Positions 35,271-44,025 of a stretch of DNA of 64,000 nt are shown here, piece after piece. The stretch covers positions 1 through 64,000 of the forward strand of contig JAWUZG010000006.1 in assembly GCA_036785705.1 (NCBI GenBank), read 5' to 3'. The stretch's first letter is position 1, and each line of letters starts with the position of its first letter. The position numbers were made by a program, and so were the translations under genes. The DNA comes from Acanthornis magna (lineage: Eukaryota > Chordata > Aves > Passeriformes > Acanthizidae). The notes under the pieces are model-generated. The model did not search any database and had not been told where the DNA came from. It saw nothing but the letters and a program-made list of their open reading frames with translations.

Positions 35271-36024
35271 GGTAATACAAAGACACTCATAGGCTATAGC
35301 TCCGCTCCGCGCCCGGCTGGGCCGAGCCAAGCTTAGCTGAACCGAGCCGAGCTTAGCTGGCGTCGGGGTCCCCTCCCCACCTCGGCCTCGTCCGCTTTGG
35401 CGGCTGCCAGGCAGTGGGGACAAGGACGGGCAGGGGGAGGCTTTCCACGAAGCCGGGACAGCAGCAGCTCTTGGGAGTCCCCCCTTCCTCCTACTCCTCC
35501 TCCTGCGCGGGGGAGTTTTGGGAGGCACGGGGGAGAGCGGCAGGGGCGGGGCAGGGAGGAGCACCCCAAAGTGCCCCAAAGCTTGTCCACGGCTGGGGGA
35601 GGTGTTGGGGAAGGTGGAATCAGGACACAGCATGTCCCAGCAGCAGCTAGGTGCCCAGGCAGGGCCGGCACTGCAGCCAAGTGAAACAAAGGTTCCGACC
35701 AAATTTGCCCCGCCCTGATGCCACAAGAAGCCCGGAGATGGGCTGGGGGCAGGCAAAGGGGTTGGCTCAGCCTTGATTTTTTCCCCCTGTGTGCCACGAG
35801 AGAGCACAAAATGCACCTGCATGCCATGTGCGGAGGGGGCTGTCCTGGAGCAGAGCCATTTCCCCTGGCAAGCCGTGAGCCCCTGGCCAGCCACGGGTAC
35901 CGGGGCAGGGTCCTGCCAGCACCTCTGCAAGGCAGGAGAGACGAGCCCACCTGGAGCAGGTTGCTGCTAGCACCAATGATTCCATGGGCTTCCACAAGGC
36001 TCTCCCGGCTTGTCAAAGGCACCC
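35271..36024 (-). repeat. GC-rich element next to the 5' LTR, shared with 41970-42700
   Basis: The minus strand right after the LTR reads TGGGTGCCTTTGACAAGC (36024-36007), which has the TGG start of a primer-binding site. The whole 750 bp is similar, in inverted orientation, to 41970-42700, where no such LTR precedes it. It could be the ERV leader or a separate CpG-rich repeat. Overlapping Pro/Gly-rich open frames are compositional. Confidence 0.55.
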
Positions 36025-36686
36025 AGAATTATTAAAGTGCACATATAGATCTAATATCAATATCCACCTGTGACGGACAAAGGCTCTCTAACTTGTTAAG
36101 GTTGGAATGTATATGTTTATTTCAGCGCTGGAGAGCTTCAGGGATAACTCCCAACTGTACAGCTCTGAAGTTACAATGCAACACAGAACTTATTTATCTA
36201 TCACAAAAAAGCGTGGTTGGCATAAGCGCCTCCCATTCCCCGCTTCATATGGAAATTGGGAAAAAGTCATTAAGCATGCAGAGTTCCTGCAATGGAATTG
36301 AGTCGGTGGTCGTTAATTTGAGTCTGAGGGCTGCTTTGGATGAAGTAATATGAGTCTTCCTCAGTGTGACTTTCTTACTTTGTTGATTTTTGACAATACA
36401 TTTGACCCTGGAAAACTCCCAATGCTCTCTTCTATTGCTTCTAAGTAGGTTGCATCTGGGCAAAATTTGTAACTGTCTAGGCTCTCCTTTGAACCTCTTT
36501 TCTTCAGATTATTAATTGTCTATTCTAAGCACAGCTGAGTAAATATCAAATAATCAAAGGGCTACTCTGCATTTAATCATTAATTTCTTTCTGAGTTCTG
36601 CATCTTTTTCTATTCTAGTTGATTTTAACAGAACTTTTATCTAAAATCTCTACATTTAAGTGTCTAAAAGAAAAGCCTGTGTTTCA
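36025..36686 (-). repeat. 5' LTR of the second ERV
   Basis: It aligns along its length with 31543-32212. The minus strand starts TGAAACAC at 36686, exactly where the pyrimidine array stops. The inner end has AATTCT instead of AATTCA. Confidence 0.75.
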
Positions 36687-37306
36687 CTCATCCTCCTCCT
36701 CGTCCTCTTCATCCTCCTCCTATTCCTCCTTGTCCTCGTCCTCCTCCTCCTCCTCTTCCTCCTCATCGACCGCCTTGTCCTCCTCCTCATCCTCCTCCTC
36801 GTGCTCTTCCTCCTTCTCGTCCATGTCCTCTCCTCCTCCTCCTCATCCTCGTCCTCCTCGTGCTCCTCCTCTTCTTCTTCCTCATCCTCTTCTTCCTCAT
36901 CCACTTCGTCCTCCTCGTCCTCCTTCTCCTCCTCTTCGTCCTCCTGCTTGTCCTCGTCCTCCTTGTCCTCCTCCTCCTCGTCCTCCTGCTTGTCCTCGTC
37001 CTCCTCCTCGTGCTCCTCCTCGTCCTTCTCATCCTTCTCCTCCTCTTCGTCCTCCTCATCCTTGTCCTCCTCCTTGTCCTCCTCGTCGTCCTCCTCCTTC
37101 TTGTCCTCCTTGATCTTGTCGCCCTTGTCCTCCTCCTCCTCATCCTCCCCCCCATCCTCCTCCCCACCATCCTCCTCCTCCTCGTCCTCCTCCTCGTCTT
37201 CCTCGTGCTCCTCATCGTCCTCCTCAGCCTCCTCCTCCTCCTCCTCATCCCCTCCTCTTCCTCGTCGTCGTCATCATTGTCGTTCTCCTCCTCCTCCTCC
37301 TCCACC

Positions 37307-37337
<31 letters not shown>

Positions 37338-39358
37338 TGTTCTCCTCCTTGTCCTCGTCCTCATCCTCCTCCACCTCCTCCTCCACCTTCTCCTCCACCT
37401 CCTCCTTTTCCTCATCCTCCTCATCCTTCTCCACATCCTCCTACTCCTCCTTGTCCTCCTCATCCTCCTCGTCCTTCTCCTCCTCGTCCTCCTTGTCCTC
37501 CTCCTCGTCATCCTCGTTGTCGTCGTTGTCAATGTCGTCGTCCTCCTCCTCCACCTCCTCCTCCTCCACCTCCTCCTCCTCCACCTCCTCCTCCTCGTCC
37601 TTCTCCTCCTCCTTGTGCTCCTCCTTGTCCTCGTCCTCGTCCCCCTCCTCATCCTCGTTGTCGTCCTCCTCCTCCTCCTCCTCCTCCACCTTCTACTTCT
37701 CCACCTCCTCCTCCACCTCCTCCTGCTCGTGCTCCTCCATCTCATTCTCCTCCTCGTCCTCCTCCTCCCAGTCCTCCTCATCCTCCTTGTCCTCCTCGTT
37801 CTCCTCCTCGTCCTCCTCGTTCTCCTCCTCGTCCTCCTCCTCCTCCTCTTCCTCGTCATTGTCCTCCTCCTCTTCCTCGTCATTGTCCTCCTCCTCCTCC
37901 TCCTCATGCTCCTCCTTGTCCTTATCCTCGACCTCAGCCTCCTCCTCGCCCTCCTCCTTGTCCTCCTCCTCCTCGTCCTCCTCCTCCTCGTTGTCTTTAT
38001 CATCATCCTCCTCCTCCTCGTGCTTGTCCTCCTCCACCTCCTCCTCCTCTTCCACCTCCTCCTTCTCCTCCTTTTCCTCATCCTCCTTGTCCTCCTCCTC
38101 CTTGTGCTCCTCGTTCTCCTCCTCGTCCTCCTCCACCTCCTCGTCCTCCTCCTTGTCCTTCTCCTCCTCTTCCTCCTTCTCCTCCTCCTCCTCCTCGTCC
38201 TCCTCATCCTCGTCTTCCTCGTTGTCATCGTAGTCATCATCATCGTCCTCCTCCACCTCCTCCTCCTCCACTTCCTCCTCCTCCTCGTCCACCTCCTCCT
38301 CCACCTCCTCCTTCTCCTCCTCGTCCTCCTCGTCGTCGTCGCGTTGTCCTCCTCCTCCTCCTCCTTGTCCTCCTCCTCCACCTCCTCCTCTTCCTCGTCC
38401 TCCTCCTCCTCCTCCTCCTTGTCGTCCTCTTTGTCCTCCTCCTCATCCTCCTCATTGTCCTCCTCATCCTCGTCCTCCTCGTCCTCGTGCTCCTCCTTGT
38501 CCTCCTCCTTGTCCTCCTCATCCTCGTCCTCCTCCTTGTCCTCCTTGTCGTCCTCTTTGTCCTCCTCCTCATCCTCCTCATTGTCCTCCTCATCCTCGTC
38601 CTCCTCGTCCTCGTGCTCCTCCTTGTCCTCCTCCTTGTCCTCCTCATCCTCGTCCTCCTCCTTGTCCTCCTCCTTGTCCTCCTTGTCGTCCTCTTTGTCC
38701 TCCTCCTCATCCTCTTCATTGTCCTCCTCATCCTCATCCTCCTCGTCCTCGTGCTCCTCCTTGTCCTCCTCCTTGTCCTCCTCATCCTCGTCTGTGTCCT
38801 CCTCCTCTTCCTCATCCTCCTCCTTGTCCTCCTCCTCCTCCACCTCCTCCTCATCCTCCTCCTTCTCGTCCTCGTCCTCCTCCTCCTCCTCTTCCTCATC
38901 CTTTTCCTCCTTATTGTCGTCGTCGTCCTCCTCCTCCTCCTCGTGCTCCTCCTCTTCCTCTTCCTCGTCCTCTTCGTCCTCTTCGTCCTCCTCATCATCT
39001 TCATCCTCCTCGTCCTTCTCCTTGTCCTCCTTGTGGTCCTCCTCCTCCTCTTCCTCCTCCTCCTCCTCCTTCTCCACTTCCTCCATCTCCTCCTCCACTT
39101 CCTCCTCCTCCTTCTCCTGCTTCTTGGCCTCCTCCTCCTCCTCCTTCTCCTCCTCTTCCTCTTCCTCCTTCTTCTCCTCGTCCCCCTCCCCATCCTCCTC
39201 CTTCCCCCCCTCCTCCTCCCCTTCCTCATCCACCTCATCCTCCTCCTGGACTTCGACCTCCTCCTCCTCCACCTCCTCCTCCTCCTCGACGTCGTCTTTC
39301 TACTCCTCCTCCACTTCTTTCTCCTCCTCATTCTCGTCCTCGTCCTCGTCCTCCTCCT
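36687..39358. repeat. TCC-type pyrimidine array (2.7 kb)
   Basis: Almost pure TCC/TCG/TTG/TCA triplets with a strict three-base rhythm: pyrimidines on plus, purines on minus. Because GAG, GAC, GAA and AAG triplets contain no stops, frames of 300-900 codons stay open on both strands (acidic Glu/Asp on minus; Ser- or Leu-rich on plus). They are repeat artefacts. A higher-order unit starting GTCGTCCTCTTTGTCC recurs at 38421, 38547 and 38685 (126 and 138 bp apart). Confidence 0.9.
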
Positions 39359-39419
39359 GGAGGTTCATACTGGGAGCCAGATTTGGGCTTCTGGATGAAC
39401 TGAGGGAAAAATTAGGAGA

Positions 39420-39845
39420 AATTTGAGAGAAATTGGGGTGATGCTGCAAACAACTGGGGCTAACTGGGTCAGCATGTCTGAGTACATGCTGGAAGCAATG
39501 GGGATGCACTGGAAGTGCCTGAGAAATACTGGGATTACGAGAATCTTACTGGGGCAACACAGGGAGTGCCTGGGAGTGACTACAATCATGCTGAGGGCAT
39601 CTGGACTATGCTCGAAGTGTCTGTAACCATACTGGGGTTGACTGGGACCAATGGTGGAGAGCTGCGACTATGCGGGGGGAAAATGGTAGTGACTGGGGCC
39701 CAGCTGGGAGAGACTGGACTCATATTGGAATCATACTCAGAGTGACTGGGACTGTTTGGGGGCAATTGGGACTGTGTTGTGGGCAAGTGGGATATAGTGG
39801 GAGCAACTGGGATAATACTGGAGGTGTCAGAGCTCACTCGGGGAG
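39420..39845. repeat. ACTGGGA-type minisatellite
   Basis: The complement of the CCCAGT array at 4530-5430, placed just upstream of MHC copy C as that one is upstream of copy B. Confidence 0.65.
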
Positions 39846-39849
39846 TCCC

Positions 39850-40069
39850 TGAGGGGATCCTGGGAATTCCCAGGGATTCCCCCTTTCCCCCGCGCTCGCT
39901 CGGGCACTGTCGCGTCTCCCGGCCTGCGCCGCCGAGGTCTGCCCGGCGACCGGTGACGTCACGAGCAGCTCAAGCTGCCATTGGCGAATAGGAAACAGCG
40001 GCGCCAATCGCGGGGCCGGAGGCGGCCCTGGGGGCGGGGCCGGGGGCGGGGCCGCAGCGGAGCAGCGCC
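39850..40069 (+). promoter_or_regulatory. MHC class I-type promoter, copy C
   Basis: X1-like CCCGGCGACCGG runs into a perfect TGACGTCA (39954-39961). A Y box ATTGG (39980-39984), CCAAT (40004-40008), GC boxes and the ATG at 40070 follow. Best preserved of the three copies. Confidence 0.65.
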
Positions 40070-40114
40070 ATGGCTCCAGCGCTGGGACTGGAGGGGAGAG
40101 TGAGGGGGCGGTGA
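40070..40114 (+). pseudogene. MHC class I exon 1 relic, copy C
   Basis: The ATG gives MAPALGLEGRVRGR and then a TGA at about 40112. The leader is shortened compared with copy B (GALLG part lost). No later MHC exons are visible; C-rich minisatellite follows. Confidence 0.55.
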
Positions 40115-40139
40115 GGGGAGAGTGGCACCTCCGGCACCG

Positions 40140-41360
40140 GGACCCTGAACCCCTTTATCCTGCACAGGGACCCCTTGCACTCCCCATTTCTGTGTGCCGA
40201 GACCCCCCTGCACCCCATTCCCTGGCTCTGGCACCCCCCTCCACCCCCTTTCCCGGCCATTCCCCCTCTCCCAGCCCCCAGCCTATCCCTTTGCTTTGAA
40301 CATTGCTCCCCTGCACCCCCATTCATGCGTCTCCCAGTCCCCAAATTCTCTTTTCCTCAACACCAGGTACCACTTGAACTGCCCAGACATCCCACTTCTC
40401 CCACCCCTATCCCCATCTTTCTTTGACCCTGGGACCTCCTCGAACTACCATTTCTGGCACCGGGACCCCCAGAACCACCATTCCCAGTACCGGCACCTCC
40501 TGATCCACCATTCCTGGCACTGGGACTACTCTGAACCCCCTTTCCCGGCAATCCCGCCTCTGCAGCCCCCAGACCCTCCTTTTCCTTCATTCTGGGACCC
40601 ATTGCATCCCCATTCCTGCCTTTCCCAGTCTCCAGCTCCCCCTTTCTCAATACTGGAGGCCCCCTTCACCCCCCTCCCCAGCTGACCCCCCATTCCTGCA
40701 CACTGGGGACCCTCTGAACCAACCATCCCACCTCTCCCAGTCCCTGTACCCCCCATCTCCTTGTCCTTGGGACTGCCCTGAACCCTCCTTCCTGTGCACT
40801 GGGACTCCCCTGCACCCCCAACCCCACTAGTGACACCCCCTGCACCAACTTCTCCACATCGGGACCCCCTTGAGCCCCCTCAGATGGCACTGGGACCCCC
40901 CTGAAACCCCATTCCTGGCCACTGGGATCCCCTTGCACCTTTTTCCCAGCTTTGGGACCCTGCTGCACCCCTTTATGCCACATGGGTACTCCTCCACTCC
41001 CTTTCCCTTCCATTCGGCCTCTCCCAGTCCCAGCCCCCAGCTTTGCCTTTACCCTAGGACCTCCTGTACCCCATCCTGTCTTTCCCAGCTTCCAAACCCC
41101 TCTTAGCACCAGGACCCCATTCCTGATCATCATTCTTCCCACCCTGTGACCTCACTTTTCCTGACACTGGAGAGCCCTGGACTCCCCTTTACTGGACATA
41201 GGTGCCCCATGGACACCATGTCCCACCTCTCACAGTCCCTGCATTCCCTTCTTTTCACCCTGGGACCCCCCGAACCCCTATTCCTGGGCACTGCCAACCC
41301 CTGAACCACTTGTCCAGCACTTGGACCCCACTGCACCCCGTTTCTGGCCCATCTCATGTC
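40140..41360. repeat. C-rich MHC-linked minisatellite, copy of 420-1560
   Basis: The same degenerate units as at 420-2160. The part 40740-41360 matches 940-1560 with few changes, including the words CCCACTAGTGACACCCCC and CTCAGATGGCAC, so the two MHC blocks are duplicates. Confidence 0.7.
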
Positions 41361-41370
41361 TCCCCACCAT

Positions 41371-41967
41371 GTTGTTGCCTTTTTCAGCCTGGAAATGAAG
41401 CTTGAGGTAATTTTAGTCGAGGAGGACATAGAAAAGTGGAGCTTTCTTGGAGCTCCAGGGGCAGTTCTGGAAGAATATCCATGAAAGCCCACGTCCACGG
41501 GGGAGAATACAATTTGATAGGTTTGAGGAAATTAGCAGAATTGGTAAAAAGCACCAATTCGGAGGACAAGTGGTGATGCAGTTCCTTCCAGGTCAAGGCC
41601 TTTCTCTGGAGCCCACCGGGGGCACAAGGCCCCTCTTCTGTCTTGGTTCTTCCTGGGAACAAAATCTTCGAGACACATTTTTGTCAACAAGACCAACTAG
41701 TACCAAGGGTGGGGGGCTCCAGAGAAGGGGCTTGACCTGGGGGGAATTGCATTACCACGTGTTCTCCAAACTGGTTCTTTGTATCAATGATGCCAATTTG
41801 CTAAAGCCTAGAAAACTGTATTCAGCCCTGTGGGGCTGGGCTTTTGTGGCTGTTCTTCCAGAACTGCCCCTGGAACTCTGAGGAGAAAGGTCCACTTTTA
41901 TCACCTCCTCGACTCAAATGATCTCAAGTTTCACTTCTAGCCTGAAAAAGGCAACAGAGGGACACTG
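41371..41967. repeat. Long inverted repeat (foldback element)
   Basis: The left arm, about 41371-41615, begins TGTTGCCTTTTTCAGCCTGG (allowing for TGT overlap). It is mirrored by the right arm, about 41720-41967, which ends AGCCTGAAAAAGGCAACA. The arms share long stretches such as CCAGGGGCAGTTCTGGAAGA and its complement, with roughly one in five bases different. The spacer is about 105 bp. Family unknown. Confidence 0.75.
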
Positions 41968-41969
41968 GG

Positions 41970-43100
41970 CAGGGGAGCCTTTTACAAGCCAGGAGAGCCT
42001 TGTGGGAGCCCATGGGCTCATTGGTGCTGGCAGCAACCTGCTCCAGGTGGGCTCCTCTCTCCTGGCCTGCACAGGTGCTGGCAGGATCCTGCCCCGCTAG
42101 CCCTGGCTGGCCAGGGGCTCAGGGCTTGCCAGGGGAATGGCTCTGCTCCAGAATGGCCCGCTCCCTGCACAGCATGCAGGGGAAAAAAATCAAGGCTGAG
42201 ACAGACCGTGCCCCCGCGCCCAGCCCGTGTCCGAGCTTCTCGTGTCATCGGGGCGGGGCAAATTTGGAAGGAGCCCCTCTTTCACTCACCTGCAGAAGCC
42301 CCGGCCCTGCCTGGGCGCTTAGCTGCTGCTGGGACACGGCTGTGTCCCGATTCCACCTCTCCCCTCCCCCCCACCAGCCGTGGACAAGCTTTGGGGCACT
42401 TTGGGGCGCTCCTCCCTGCCCCACCCCTGCCGCTCTCCCCCGGTGCCTCCCAAAACTCCCCCGCAGAGGAGGGGGAGGGATTCCCAAGAGCTGCTGCTGT
42501 CCCGGCTTCGTGGAAAGCCGACCCCCGCCCTTCCCCCCCCGCCCGTCCTTGTCTCCGCTGCCTGGCAGCTGCCAAAGGGGAAGAGGCCGAGGCGGGAAGG
42601 GGATCCCCACTCCGGCTCGGCTCGGCCCGGCCCGGAGCAGAGCGGGGGCTTGCCGTGGCTATGGAGGCTGTGCCGCCGGCCGGCGCTGTTGCCCAAAGCA
42701 GTTACCTACGGCGGCCAAGCCAAAAATGCAAACGCAGCTCGGAGGAGGGCGGGGGGCGGGGCCCGGCAGGGGGCCGGGCTGGGCATGGGGCCGAGAGGTG
42801 GCGGCCATGCAAAGTCCCTTTCCAATGGCCCCGCCAGCCGCCTGCCGAGAGGGCTCAGCGCCCGGAAATGCAGCCTTTTCGGGGCTGCCCGCGGGCGCAG
42901 CGCCCGTGGCAGCTGTGGGACGCTCAGGGGAGGCGGCGCGCCGAAGGCTCGGGCAGGCCGCGGGAGCGGCAGGTGCAAGGGCCGCCGTCAGCTGATGGAG
43001 CGGGGCCAGCCTTTACAGCGCGACTGGCAGCCCTCAGGCTCCCGGCTGACATAGGGGAGCGCCCCCTTCCCCTCCGCCCCGTGGGCTTGGAAGCAATGTG
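41970..43100 (+). repeat. GC-rich element, second copy of the ERV-adjacent repeat
   Basis: 41970-42700 aligns with the complement of 35271-36024 (shared words AGCAACCTGCTCCAGGTGGG, GCTGCTGTCCCGGCTTCGTGG). From about 42700 to 43100 the sequence is CpG-island-like and found once. Long overlapping frames (up to 331 codons) follow from base composition; no domain is seen. Confidence 0.5.
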
Positions 43101-43329
43101 AGAGCGCAGAGAGCCTCGAGGAGAGACATTCTGATTCTGCCCTCTTGGCGGGGATGGGGCTTTACTGCGCGGCCTGCTCCTCCCAGCTTTCCCTCCCTCC
43201 CCCCGTGCCCTCCTCATGACCCCCCCCAATTCCGGCTGTGGTCCCAGGATGGCAGTAACTGCAGGAAAGGCCCCCCCCGCCCCAAATGGGACATTTTTGG
43301 CTCAACCCTAGACAGAAATGAGAGCGGCA

Positions 43330-44025
43330 TGTTATAAGTTAATGTTAAAATAGATTGACAAAAGTCAGGCCAATTAAAATAATTTGGTTTATTGAGCAAG
43401 CAGTCAGCAAACAAAACAGCGCTGGGCTGCCGGGGAGTCTCCGCTCCACCACGGCAAGCGATTTCCCCTCCCATAGTCTCTGGTTTTATCCCCTTCTTCT
43501 TCCTGGTATACGTAGATCTTCCTGTAGTACTCTGTGTCTGCGCGGCCTGTTGCTAGGGGGTCTTCTTCTGCCTTTTGGTGGTCGTGAGGCTGAAGGCCGT
43601 AGTCTTCCTCCGATGTTCTTTTTAGTAATCTTACACAATAGGGAGGGGGCTTTACATCACCAGATAGGTGGTCCTGACATTATTTAATTATCTGCTTCTT
43701 CTGAGGGTCTTGTGGTTCTGGCATTTCTTAATCATCTGCTCCTTCTGACTTAGCTTAGGCAATCTCTGTTTCCTTTCTTGGCTTTTATTTCCTTTCTTGG
43801 CTTTTATTAGGCAAGGTTAGTTCCTCTTGGCTTTTATTAGACAAGTCATAAGCCTTCTTAAGCAAAGTTCAATTAACAAACACAAGACTATTGATTACAA
43901 TTTCTAACAAGATTTGATTAACAAACTCAAAGCTATTTATAACACTGACCATCAAAAAACCAAGGCACATTGCAAATATTATGGGGTGTGAAAGTGAAAC
44001 TATTGGTACAAAACTGAGCCCCACA
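43330..44025 (-). repeat. LTR-like element
   Basis: On the minus strand it starts TGTGGGGCTCAG and ends CTTATAACA. It carries an AATAAA signal (CTCAATAAACCAAATT) about 70 bp from its end, as in R-U5. Three near copies of CTTGGCTTTTATT lie at 43776-43840. No target duplication recognised, so its limits are provisional. Confidence 0.5.

Larger units (their letters stand above)
31543..36686 (-). mobile_element. Second endogenous retrovirus with two LTRs, internally deleted
   Basis: Minus-strand order: 5' LTR (36686-36025), GC-rich leader (36024-35271), a short unassigned piece, integrase remnants, env, polypurine tract and 3' LTR (32212-31543). Gag, protease, RT, RNase H and the integrase core are absent. 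The LTRs differ at many positions (about 30 in the first 300 bp by eye, fewer in the rest), so insertion is not recent. No target duplication joins the outer ends: the bases left of 31543 do not resemble the TCC array that starts at 36687. Confidence 0.75.

Noticed and set aside
36660..39426. Open frames of 912, 675, 603 and 457 codons
   Set aside because: All lie in the TCC-type array. They are open in several phases on both strands, low in complexity, and have no non-repeat domain or intron structure.
42000..43101. Overlapping frames up to 331 codons in the GC-rich block
   Set aside because: CpG-rich composition keeps stops rare. The first half is a repeat also found at 35271-36024. No domain recognised.
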